Below, piece after piece: positions 1 through 6,063 of a stretch of DNA of 6,370 nt (the stretch's first letter is position 1; each line of letters opens with the position of its first letter). The stretch lies in contig JBHJIR010000145.1 in the NCBI GenBank assembly GCA_050043265.1, positions 1-6,370 on the forward strand, given 5' to 3'. The notes under the pieces are model-generated. The model searched no databases and was not told the origin of the DNA. It saw nothing but the letters and a program-made list of their open reading frames with translations. Origin of the DNA: Pelagibius sp050043265 (GTDB taxonomy: Bacteria > Pseudomonadota > Alphaproteobacteria > Kiloniellales > Kiloniellaceae). Made by a program: the position numbers and the translations under genes.

Positions 1-159
1 GGGAAAGGTGATGGCGCCGACCAGGCGGTTGATCACCAGGCCCATGGCCCCGTCGGGGTGATGGGCGCAGACGTAGATGACAGTGCGCGCAAAGCGCGAA
101 TCGCGCATGCCGGGCATGGCGATCAGAAGTTGGCCGGTGAGGTATTCACTATCCTGCAT
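1..159 (-). CDS. yqgE: YqgE/AlgH (DUF179) family protein, N-terminal part, cut by window edge
   Basis: Reading leftwards from ATG at 157-159, 53 codons run off the left edge in an open frame. The peptide begins MQDSEYLTGQLLIAMPGM and continues through RFARTVIYVCAH and DGAMGLVINR. These are the hallmark opening blocks of the YqgE/AlgH family: the LTGQLLIAMP start, the F.RTVIY strand and the GA.GLV.NR turn. The family is a small cytosolic protein, usually about 180-200 residues, of uncertain biochemical role. In Pseudomonas the name AlgH came from alginate regulation, but that function should not be carried over here. The start is fixed by the family's N-terminus, because an upstream extension would meet the in-frame stop TAG at 171-173. 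No clear Shine-Dalgarno sequence is present; a weak TTAGGC abuts the start. The gene diverges from dsbD. Confidence 0.9.
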   Translation of the reverse strand, partial: MQDSEYLTGQLLIAMPGMRDSRFARTVIYVCAHHPDGAMGLVINRLVGAITFP

Positions 160-166
160 GCCTAAG

Positions 167-195
167 AATCTAGCCGCCCGCCGCGCCGGCCACAA
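167..195 (-). promoter_or_regulatory. candidate sigma-70-type promoter of yqgE, possibly giving a leaderless mRNA
   Basis: On the minus strand, TTGTGG (190-195) and TAGATT (167-172) are separated by exactly 17 bases. They match TTGACA at 3 of 6 and TATAAT at 4 of 6. Only seven bases (160-166) lie between the -10 box and the yqgE ATG, so transcription would start at or next to the start codon. This would fit the poor Shine-Dalgarno sequence. The match is modest and no experiment supports it. Confidence 0.3.
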
Positions 196-216
196 TGCCG
201 GCGGCGGTGTTTTTTT
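178..216 (+). terminator. terminator-like hairpin with T-tract in the yqgE-dsbD divergent gap
   Basis: On the plus strand, CCGCC (178-182) plus GCCGGC (185-190) pair with GCCGGC (197-202) plus GGCGG (203-207). This gives an 11-bp GC stem with a two-base bulge and a six-base loop. A run of seven T follows at 210-216. This is the form of a Rho-independent terminator for rightward transcription, but no rightward gene ends before it in the window. It may stop antisense transcripts leaving yqgE, or act as an attenuator in a long dsbD leader. Read on the minus strand it has no T-tract. Confidence 0.5.
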
Positions 217-411
217 GGACGGCGGCTGGTGATGGCTGTGGGAGAGCGGGGAGGCGCCGGCGTTGCGGCATGGGGTCGCGGCATCACACGATCTTGTGAG
301 GGCGTCTCCTCCTTCACTGGATATTATGGCGGTTGCCCGCTATATGCCGGGGAGCAGGACTTCCGCCGCCGGCCCGCGGGCCCAGGGTGGCGGGTGAAAT
401 CGCGGGTGACT

Positions 412-2642
412 ATGCTGTTCAAGCGCTTGAATCGGGGGATTCTTACGGCGGGGCTACCGGCCCTGGCCGCGCTTTTGCCTGCGCTTCTGCTGGTGACGCC
501 GCAGGCCCGTGCCGCCGCAGGCGACTGGGCGGTGGAGGACCAGGCGAGCCTGCGCCTCATCAGTGCCACCCAATCTGTCCCGGGCCCCAACGCTGGATCT
601 GACGCCGGCCCGGACGCCGGTGAGGGCGTCGAACTCGGCCTCGAATTCGATCTCAAGCCCGGCTGGAAGATCTACTGGCGCTCGCCGGGCGACGCCGGTT
701 TGCCGCCCAGCGTCGACTGGACCGGTTCGCGGAACCTGGAAGGCGCGGAGATCGCCTGGCCGGTGCCGCACCGCTTCTCGTTGTTCGGGCTGGAGACCTT
801 CGGCTACGGCGGCCAGGTGGTGCTGCCGGTCACGGCGCGGCTGGCCGATCCGGGCGCACTGCTGCGCCTGCGCGCCAGGGTCGACTACCTGATCTGTGCG
901 GACATCTGCATTCCGCACTCGGCGGATCTCAGCCTCGACCTGCCGTCCGGCGATGGCGCGCGGGCACCGCAGGCTTTTCTGATCGAAAGCTTTCAGCAGC
1001 AGGTGCCAGGCCGCGGCGCCGAGCGCGGCCTGGAAATCACCGGCATCGCGCTCACCGGCTCGCTGGACGAGCCGCTGCTGCGGGTGACCGCGCGTTCGGC
1101 GCATCCTTTCGCGGCGCCGGATCTGCTGGTCGAGGCGCCGCCGGGCTTCCACTTCGGTATTCCCGAGGTGACGCTTTCCGACGGCGGCCGGCAGGCACGG
1201 CTGACCGCGGCGGTCTCCAAGGCCGGGCCGCTGGCCCAGGTGCTGGAGGGCAAGCCGGTCACCGTTACCGTGACCGACGGTGTGCGCGGCATCGAAAGCG
1301 GCACCATCGCCCGCTTCGCCGCGATTCCGGGGGCGTCTCCGGATTCGGCCCGAAATTCGGCCGGGGCCGTTAGTGTCGCCGCCTTCGCCGGCATTCTCGG
1401 CCTGGCCCTTCTCGGCGGCCTGATCCTCAACCTCATGCCCTGCGTGCTGCCGGTGCTGTCCATCAAGCTGCTCTCGGTGGTGCAGCAGGGCGGGCGGGCG
1501 CGCGGCGCCATCCGTGCCAGCTTCCTGGCCTCGGCCGCCGGCATCCTGTTCTCCTTCCTGGTGCTGGCCAGCCTCGCCGTGGCGCTGAAGAGTGCCGGGC
1601 TGGCGGTCGGCTGGGGCATCCAGTTCCAGCAGCCGCTGTTCCTCTCGGCGCTGGCCGTGATCATGGCGCTCTTCGCCTACAACCTGATGGGTTTTTTCGA
1701 GGTGCCGCTGCCGGGTTTCGTGGGGCGGCTGGCAGCGCCCAGAATTGGGGGGCGGGGGGCCGGTGAGGGCGATCACCACAGCCTGGTGGGCCACTTTGCC
1801 ACCGGCGCGCTGGCGACCCTGTTGGCGACGCCCTGCTCGGCACCCTTCCTCGGGACCTCTGTGGGTTTCGCGCTGTCGCGCGGCGCGGTGGAGATTTACC
1901 TGATCTTCGCCGCCCTCGGCATCGGCCTCGCGTTGCCCTACCTGCTGGTGGCGGCGGTGCCGCAGCTGGTTGCTTGGCTGCCGCGCCCCGGCGCCTGGAT
2001 GATCTGGCTGCGCCGCCTGCTCGGTCTGCTGCTGGCGGCCACGGCCGCCTGGCTGCTGACGGTGCTGGCGGCCCAGGTCGGTCTGCCGGCCGTCTCGCTC
2101 ATAGCGGGGCTGCTGCTCGGTCTCGGCGGCGCGTTGTGGCTGCGCCCCAGCCTTGCCCCCCGGTACCGCTTCGCTTCCTCGGCGCTGGCCAGTCTGTTGG
2201 CGCTGGCCGCCTTTGCCCTGCCGCTGTGGGAAGCCGGGCCCTTTGGGGTCGTTGGGCCCCCGCAGCGCACGGCCGCTGCTGAGACGGAATCGCTGATCTG
2301 GCGGCCGCTCGATACCGCTGAAATCACCGCCCTGGTGGCCGAGGGGCAGGTGGTTTTCGTCGACGTCACCGCCGACTGGTGCATCACCTGCCAGGTGAAC
2401 AAGAAGCTGGTGATCGATACCGAGGCCGTGACCCAACGGCTCGCCGGCCCCGGCGTGGTGCGCATGCGCGACGACTGACCTTGCCGAGCGATGCCATTTC
2501 CGCCTACCTCTCCGCTTTCGGGCGCTACGGCATCCCGTTCAACGCGGTCTACGGCCCCGGCGCGCCCGACGGGCTACCGCTGCCTGAAATCCTCACCCGG
2601 GAGGCCGTGCTGGCAGGACTCGAAAAGGCCGCCGGCCGCTAA
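412..2642 (+). pseudogene. dsbD: DsbD/ScsB-type protein-disulfide reductase, interrupted by a one-base frameshift
   Basis: The family passes electrons from cytosolic thioredoxin across the inner membrane to periplasmic disulfide-exchange proteins. ATG at 412 was chosen because it opens a signal peptide (MLFKRLNRG, hydrophobic core, cleavage near ARA-AAG at residues 32-37); the in-frame extension back to GTG 229 resembles no leader. In order follow a periplasmic region (about 38-315) with a Cys162-X3-Cys166 pair, then eight membrane segments with Cys344 in NLMPCVLP and Cys475 in TPCSAPF, then a thioredoxin domain with WCITC (Cys657, Cys660). All six expected cysteines are present. After residue 688 the frame meets TGA (2476-2478). 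Restoring one G gives TGG and continues in frame through GIPFNAVYGP, with cis-Pro709, to a 743-residue end. The unrepaired product lacks 55 residues, including that proline. The large N-terminal region suits ScsB-like members. The Shine-Dalgarno sequence is weak. Confidence 0.9.
2476..2478 (+). other. frameshift site in dsbD (TGG to TGA by loss of one G)
   Basis: The codons before this point read M-R-D-D and then TGA. Reading ACC from 2478 onward gives T-L-P-S-D-A-I-S-A-Y-L, the expected thioredoxin-domain continuation. One extra G after 2477 would turn this into D-D-W-T, close to the A-D-W-T block I recall from DsbD proteins. No slippery heptamer is present, so programmed frameshifting is unlikely. 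Frame 0 after the TGA gives P-C-R-A-M-P-F, unlike the family, so plain stop read-through would not rescue the protein. Confidence 0.85.
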
Positions 2643-2673
2643 GCCCCTTCCCGAAGTAGGCCTTTCGCAGACC

Positions 2674-2702
2674 TTGGAATGCCTTTCCGGCCGCTCTATG
2701 TT
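2674..2702 (+). promoter_or_regulatory. candidate sigma-70-type promoter for the peroxiredoxin gene
   Basis: TTGGAA (2674-2679) and TATGTT (2697-2702) lie 17 bases apart, each matching its consensus at 4 of 6. They stand 32 bases after the dsbD stop and about 95 bases before the peroxiredoxin ATG. No terminator is visible between dsbD and this site, so read-through from dsbD is also possible. This is a weak call based on pattern only. Confidence 0.3.
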
Positions 2703-2756
2703 CTGGGGCAGCGGCGGTCCCGGCCTTCCGGGGCGTGGCCGACATCAAGAACCAGA

Positions 2757-2777
2757 GGTCCCCTCAGGGTAGGGACC
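2757..2777. repeat. inverted repeat in the peroxiredoxin leader
   Basis: GGTCCC (2757-2762) and GGGACC (2772-2777) are perfect inverted copies around nine bases, CTCAGGGTA. The dyad lies between the candidate promoter and the ribosome binding site, ending 20 bases before the start codon. It could be a protein-binding site or a short RNA hairpin. No regulator can be named from it. Confidence 0.45.
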
Positions 2778-2785
2778 GGCAATCC

Positions 2786-2790
2786 AGGGG
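2786..2790 (+). promoter_or_regulatory. ribosome binding site of the peroxiredoxin gene
   Basis: AGGGG ends seven bases before ATG 2798. It decides between this start and the in-frame GTG at 2735, which would add 21 residues (MADIKNQRSPQG...) that are not peroxiredoxin-like. Confidence 0.7.
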
Positions 2791-2797
2791 AAATCTC

Positions 2798-3280
2798 ATG
2801 ACAATTCAGGTTGGCGACCGCATTCCCAGCGCCGCGTTCCGCATCAAGACGGACGAGGGCATTCAGGAACTTCCCACCGATTCGCTGTTCAAGGGCAAGA
2901 AGGTGGTGTTGTTTTCGGTGCCGGGTGCCTTCACTCCGACCTGCTCGGCCAAGCACCTGCCGGGCTTCGTGCAGCATGCCGGCGATTTCAAGGCCAAGGG
3001 CGTCGATACCATCGCCTGCCTGTCGGTGAATGACGCCTTCGTCATGGACGCCTGGGGCAAGGACCAGCAGGTCGGCGACAAGGTGGTCATGCTGGCTGAC
3101 GGCAACGCCGATTTCGCCAAGGCGATCGGGCTGGAACTGGACGCCAGCGGCGTCGGCCTCGGCACCCGTTCGCAGCGTTTCGCGATGGTGGTCGACGATG
3201 GTGTGGTGACCGGCCTGCACGTCGAGGACCCGGGCGCCTTTGAAGTGTCGAGCGCTGAGGCGGTGCTGGCGACGCTGTAA
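2798..3280 (+). CDS. type II (Prx5-like) peroxiredoxin, thiol-dependent peroxidase
   Basis: The 160-residue product reduces hydrogen peroxide and organic hydroperoxides through a reactive cysteine that is later recycled by glutaredoxin or thioredoxin. The active-site block reads VPGAFTPTCS, placing the peroxidatic Cys at residue 49 with the conserved Pro42 and Thr46. A second Cys at 74, in IACLSVNDAF, matches the position of the second cysteine of plant-type PrxII proteins. The catalytic Arg is in GTRSQRFAMVVDDG (Arg124 or Arg127; Arg127 fits Prx5 numbering). Length and the near-N-terminal VGDRIP start agree with the family. There is no signal peptide, so it acts in the cytosol. It follows dsbD in the same direction after a 155-base gap with its own candidate promoter and leader dyad, and a strong terminator ends it. 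The subfamily is certain; the physiological electron donor is not. Confidence 0.95.
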   Translation: MTIQVGDRIPSAAFRIKTDEGIQELPTDSLFKGKKVVLFSVPGAFTPTCSAKHLPGFVQHAGDFKAKGVDTIACLSVNDAFVMDAWGKDQQVGDKVVMLADGNADFAKAIGLELDASGVGLGTRSQRFAMVVDDGVVTGLHVEDPGAFEVSSAEAVLATL

Positions 3281-3302
3281 GCGTCTGATCCGTCCCAACG
3301 AG

Positions 3303-3330
3303 AACGGCGGCCCCTGCGGGCCGCCGTTTT
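3303..3330 (+). terminator. Rho-independent terminator after the peroxiredoxin gene, probably shared with the converging gene
   Basis: An 11-bp perfect stem, AACGGCGGCCC (3303-3313) with GGGCCGCCGTT (3318-3328), closes a four-base loop CTGC and runs into TTTT (3327-3330). It starts 22 bases after the peroxiredoxin stop. The converging outer-membrane-type gene ends at 3353, and the same stem read leftwards is followed by only two T, so termination should be weaker in that direction. Confidence 0.85.
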
Positions 3331-3352
3331 GCGTTTCGGTCTGTGTCTCGGT

Positions 3353-4294
3353 CTAGAAAGACAGCACGACATCGCCGTAGACGCGGTACTCCATGATGGT
3401 GTCCTTCTTGTCGGTGATCGGCGTTTCCGCACCGACGCCGATCTGGATGTTGTCGGTGAAGCGGTAGCGGAAACCGCCGCCGCCGGTCACCGTGGTGCCG
3501 CGGTCGTCGCTGCCGAAGTTCAGCAGATCGATGCCGTCCAGTCCGCCGAGCGCGCCGCTGTAGCGGTTGCCGTGGTCGATCGGCGTGAAGCCGTTCAGTT
3601 CGATCAGCGGGAAGAAGTTCTCGAAGACCTCATAGTCGGCATGCAGCGAGTAGTGCAGGATCGAGGTGTCGACTTCGGTGTCGAGGGCGACGTTGGCACC
3701 GACGCTGGCCTGCAGCCCCAGATCGCCGAAGGTCGTCGCGCCGGTGACGAAGGGATTGATGAAGCCGTTGCCGTGGCCCTGCAGTTCGATGCCGCCGGTT
3801 TCCAGATCGGCGATCGGCAACTCGTAGCGCAGACCGGCGGTCAGGATCGATTCGCTCTCGGGATCGGAGATGATCGCGTACTTGAGGCCAAAAGCGATGT
3901 TGGCAAAGCCGCTCTCGTCGTCCAGCACCTCGTTGAAGTGGGCATCGGCATAGCCGTCCTTGGTGGCGATGAAGCCCAGGCGCTCGGTCAGGGCGATGCG
4001 CAGCTGCAGGGCGCCGAGGTTGATGTGTCCGCCGTCGGTGACGAAGTCGTCGCCGTCGGGGATCTCGTTGTACATATAGATGCCGCGGGCTTCGGTGGTG
4101 ATGTACGGCGTCTCGTTGAACACCGGGTTGGTCAGCGGCGGCACGTAGCGGCTGTGGCGGCCTTCGCCGAGCGAGCCCTTCAGATCGAGCCCGAGAAAGC
4201 CGTCCTCGGCGGCGGCCGGCAGTGGCGCGGCGGCGCTGGCCAACAGCAACGCCAGGCCGGCAAGGCCGCTGGTCGGTGCGGGAACCCTCTTCAT
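3353..4294 (-). CDS. exported protein, probable outer-membrane beta-barrel, function unknown
   Basis: The 313-residue product starts at ATG 4294, chosen because AGGAGA sits seven bases upstream and because the N-terminus is a clear signal peptide: MKR, then a hydrophobic Leu/Ala stretch, with likely cleavage at PAAA-EDG near residue 29. The open frame extends further upstream but without signal-peptide or protein-like character. The mature part is rich in Gly, aromatic residues and short alternating strands, such as LGALQLRIAL, FRYRFTDNIQIGVG and EYRVYGDVVLSF. It has no cysteine and ends in Phe, the usual last residue of outer-membrane barrels recognised by BamA. A block reading PPLTNPVFNETPYITTE feels conserved, but I cannot tie it to a named family. 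The gene stands alone, converging on the peroxiredoxin gene and downstream of rnhA in the same direction after 354 bases, so separate transcription is likely. A porin or small-solute channel is possible but unproven. Confidence 0.8.
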   Translation of the reverse strand: MKRVPAPTSGLAGLALLLASAAAPLPAAAEDGFLGLDLKGSLGEGRHSRYVPPLTNPVFNETPYITTEARGIYMYNEIPDGDDFVTDGGHINLGALQLRIALTERLGFIATKDGYADAHFNEVLDDESGFANIAFGLKYAIISDPESESILTAGLRYELPIADLETGGIELQGHGNGFINPFVTGATTFGDLGLQASVGANVALDTEVDTSILHYSLHADYEVFENFFPLIELNGFTPIDHGNRYSGALGGLDGIDLLNFGSDDRGTTVTGGGGFRYRFTDNIQIGVGAETPITDKKDTIMEYRVYGDVVLSF

Positions 4295-4301
4295 AACTGA
4301 A

Positions 4302-4307
4302 TCTCCT
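4302..4307 (-). promoter_or_regulatory. ribosome binding site of the outer-membrane-type gene
   Basis: On the minus strand AGGAGA is followed by seven bases and then ATG 4294. This is the best Shine-Dalgarno match in the window. It fixes the start at the signal-peptide Met rather than at the longer open frame. Confidence 0.85.
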
Positions 4308-4322
4308 ATTGATGCCCCTTTG

Positions 4323-4344
4323 CGGCACCCCCTAGCGGGTGCCG
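4323..4344 (-). repeat. 8-bp perfect hairpin in the leader of the outer-membrane-type gene
   Basis: CGGCACCC (4323-4330) pairs with GGGTGCCG (4337-4344) around a six-base loop. It lies about 28 bases upstream of the start codon and 15 bases before the ribosome binding site. It has no T-run in the leftward direction, so it is not a usual terminator. An mRNA-stabilising or translation-modulating leader hairpin, or an operator, would fit the position. Confidence 0.45.
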
Positions 4345-4533
4345 TTTGGCCCTCCGATTCCCTACCCGCGTCCCATCCGTTTGGGCGATCCCCGCGATCT
4401 CCGGATGTCCTCGGCGGCGCTGCGGCCCGAGGGGGCGCGGAACCGGCTTTCGGCAAGACCGGAGAAGGAGGTGTCGAAGGACCGGGTGCAGAACAGCAGA
4501 CCGGGCCGCCGGACGTCTTTGATCTGGAGCAAT

Positions 4534-4570
4534 TTCTGGTATTAATTCAATTAGATAGCGAGACAATTCG
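4534..4570 (-). promoter_or_regulatory. AT-rich patch with short palindrome, candidate promoter region
   Basis: This stretch is strikingly AT-rich against its surroundings and contains the palindrome TAATT-C-AATTA (4543-4553). On the minus strand TTGTCT (4564-4569) and TAATAC (4542-4547) are 16 bases apart, matching consensus at 4 and 3 of 6. If used, the leader of the outer-membrane-type gene would be roughly 240 bases long. The AT-richness is clear; the promoter assignment is weak. Confidence 0.25.
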
Positions 4571-4648
4571 TCGCAGGTGCGCGGCCTGTCGACGGCGCGA
4601 CGATTATCTTGTCCGGGACTGTTTCTGGGGGCTGTCCCCGGGGGAAGG

Positions 4649-5095
4649 TTAACGCACGCTTTCCACGCCGGCGCGGGCCAGGGCGTCGGCCCGCTCGTTC
4701 TCCGGGTGGCCGGAGTGGCCCTTCACCCAGTGCCAGCGGACGTCATGGCGCTCCAGCGCCAGTTCCAGGCGCTGCCAGAGATCGACATTCTTCACCGGCT
4801 TCTTCGCCGCGGTCTTCCAGCCGTTGCGCTTCCAGCCGTGGATCCACTTGGTGATGCCATCGCGCAAGTAAGTGCTGTCGGTGTGCAGGTCGACGCTGGA
4901 GGGCCGCTTCAGGGTTTCCAGCGCGACGATCGCCGCCATCATTTCCATGCGGTTGTTGGTGGTGGCTTTCTCGCCGCCGTGCAGGTCCTTTTCGGCATCG
5001 CCGTAGCGCAGCACGGCGCCCCAGCCGCCGGGTCCCGGATTGCCGGAGCAGGCGCCGTCGGTGAAGATTTCGACGCGGGATTTGGATGCGGTCAT
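4649..5095 (-). CDS. rnhA: ribonuclease HI
   Basis: The 148-residue cytosolic enzyme cuts the RNA strand of RNA:DNA hybrids, removing primers and R-loops with two metal ions. All catalytic residues are visible: Asp13 in IFTDGACSGNPGPGGWG, Glu51 in TTNNRMEMMAA, Asp73 in LHTDSTYL, and Asp137 in ENERAD. The flexible-loop His127 lies in WVKGHSGHPEN. The basic, Trp-rich handle segment (IHGWKRNGWKTAAKKPVKN, about residues 85-103) is also present. Length matches the bacterial type I family. The start at ATG 5095 is set by the short lead-in before the first strand; the open frame reaching back to 5371 merely overlaps thrB. Only two bases separate the thrB stop from this start and no strong Shine-Dalgarno sequence is seen, suggesting translational coupling. 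No clear terminator follows. Confidence 0.97.
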   Translation of the reverse strand: MTASKSRVEIFTDGACSGNPGPGGWGAVLRYGDAEKDLHGGEKATTNNRMEMMAAIVALETLKRPSSVDLHTDSTYLRDGITKWIHGWKRNGWKTAAKKPVKNVDLWQRLELALERHDVRWHWVKGHSGHPENERADALARAGVESVR

Positions 5096-5097
5096 CG

Positions 5098-6063
5098 TTA
5101 AAGGTCCAGTCCGTAGGCGCCGGGCCCGCGGACCCCTTGATGGAACTGCAGCTTCTTCCAGTATTCCAGCGGGTCCTTCGGTTTCACAAAGGCACCTTCC
5201 GGATGGTTCAGCCAGTCGTAGAGGCGGGTCAGCAGGAAGCGCAGGGCCGAGCCGCGCGCCAGCAGGGGCAGTGCCGCCAGCTCGTCCTGCGAGAACGACC
5301 GCACACGGCTGTAGGATTGCAGCAGCATGCGCGCCTTGGTGACGTTGAAGGCATTGTCCTGCTCGAAGCACCAGGCATTCAGGCAGATTGCCAAGTCGTA
5401 GGCGAAGAAGTCGTTGCAGGCGAAATAAAAGTCGATGAGGCCGCTCAGCCGCTCGTGGCGGAAGAACACGTTGTCGGGGAAGAGGTCGGCATGGATGACG
5501 CCGGCCGGCAGGTCGCTCGGCCTGGATGCGTCCAGGTGATCCAGGTCCCGCCCCAGGGCCTCGGCAAGGCCGGGCTTCACCGTATCGGCCCGCGCCTGGC
5601 AGGACTCCAGCAGGGGCCGCCAGCCCGCGACGGACAGGGCGTTGGCGCGGCTGATCGCGAAGTCGGCGCCGGCCAGATGCATCTGCGCCAGGGCCTTGCC
5701 CAGTCCGGCGCAGTGGAAGGTGTGGATGCGCCGCGGCCAGAGACCTTCCAGGAAGGTCACCAGCGCCGCCGGCCGGCCGCAGAGCTGGCGCAGCGCCTTG
5801 CCGTCGCGGGCGTGCAGCGGCACCGGGCAGGTGATGCCGCGCCCGGCCAGGTGCTCCATCAGGCCCAGGAAGAAAGGCAGGTCGTCGGCGTCGACGCGCT
5901 TTTCGTACAGCGTCAGGATGTAGCTGCCCTGGTCGGTCTGCAGCAGATAGTTGGAGTTCTCGACGCCCTCGGCGATGCCTTTGAACGACAGGACCTCGCC
6001 CAGTCCGTACTCGGCGACGAAGCCTTCGATGTCTTCGGCGGAGACTTCCGTGAAGACGGCCAT
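5098..6063 (-). CDS. thrB: homoserine kinase, ThrB type II (APH/choline-kinase fold)
   Basis: This 321-residue enzyme phosphorylates L-homoserine with ATP to O-phospho-L-homoserine, the step before threonine synthase. It belongs to the aminoglycoside-phosphotransferase fold found in alphaproteobacteria and pseudomonads, not the GHMP-type ThrB of E. coli. Seen in order are the N-terminal MAVFTEVSAEDIEGF lead-in, a nucleotide-loop region GIAEGVENSNYLL (29-41), the catalytic loop VIHADLFPDNVFF with His191, Asp193 and Asn198, and the metal-binding LIDFYFA with Asp211. Length is typical and the frame is intact. ATG 6063 fits the family start, although the upstream bases (CATCCCTC) carry no Shine-Dalgarno sequence. 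It lies between ispH (62 bases upstream) and rnhA (two bases downstream), so the three are probably co-transcribed leftwards. Related APH-fold kinases could be confused with it, but the motifs and neighbours favour ThrB. Confidence 0.95.
   Translation of the reverse strand: MAVFTEVSAEDIEGFVAEYGLGEVLSFKGIAEGVENSNYLLQTDQGSYILTLYEKRVDADDLPFFLGLMEHLAGRGITCPVPLHARDGKALRQLCGRPAALVTFLEGLWPRRIHTFHCAGLGKALAQMHLAGADFAISRANALSVAGWRPLLESCQARADTVKPGLAEALGRDLDHLDASRPSDLPAGVIHADLFPDNVFFRHERLSGLIDFYFACNDFFAYDLAICLNAWCFEQDNAFNVTKARMLLQSYSRVRSFSQDELAALPLLARGSALRFLLTRLYDWLNHPEGAFVKPKDPLEYWKKLQFHQGVRGPGAYGLDL

Larger units (their letters stand above)
4295..4648. other. 354-base gap between rnhA and the outer-membrane-type gene
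   Basis: No convincing gene was found here on either strand. The short open frames are Arg/Pro-rich with no family resemblance or ribosome binding site. Reading leftwards, as both flanking genes do, it holds the end of the rnhA transcript without a clear terminator (only a four-base GGGG/CCCC stem near 4628-4639 and no T-run), an AT-rich patch at 4534-4570, a hairpin at 4323-4344, and the ribosome binding site at 4302-4307. No tRNA cloverleaf or TTCGA-type T-loop was seen. Confidence 0.6.

Noticed and set aside
322..327. TATTAT as a -10 box for dsbD
   Set aside because: It matches the consensus well, but no -35-like sequence lies 16-18 bases upstream; the nearest, TTGTGA at 294-299, is 22 bases away.
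229..411. N-terminal extension of DsbD from GTG 229
   Set aside because: The added 61 residues are not hydrophobic leader-like and would place the true signal peptide internally; ATG 412 gives a proper signal peptide.
454..2436. A 660-codon open frame on the minus strand opposite dsbD
   Set aside because: It is Gln/Arg/His-rich with no family resemblance and lies opposite a well-recognised gene. Long antisense frames are expected in GC-rich coding DNA.
2476..2478. TGA read as selenocysteine, as Trp, or by programmed frameshift
   Set aside because: Frame 0 after the TGA is not DsbD-like, so recoding without a frame change would not help, and no slippery sequence precedes it.
3329..4300. A 323-codon plus-strand open frame opposite the outer-membrane-type gene
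   Set aside because: It is Val/Asp/Gly-rich antisense shadow without a start signal. The minus-strand gene has a strong ribosome binding site and a signal peptide.
4306..4566. An 86-codon minus-strand open frame in the rnhA gap
   Set aside because: It is Arg/Pro-rich, has no ribosome binding site, and covers the leader and ribosome binding site of the downstream gene; it is most likely not coding.
4627..4644. G/C block after rnhA as a terminator
   Set aside because: The stem is only about four base pairs and no T-run follows in the leftward direction.
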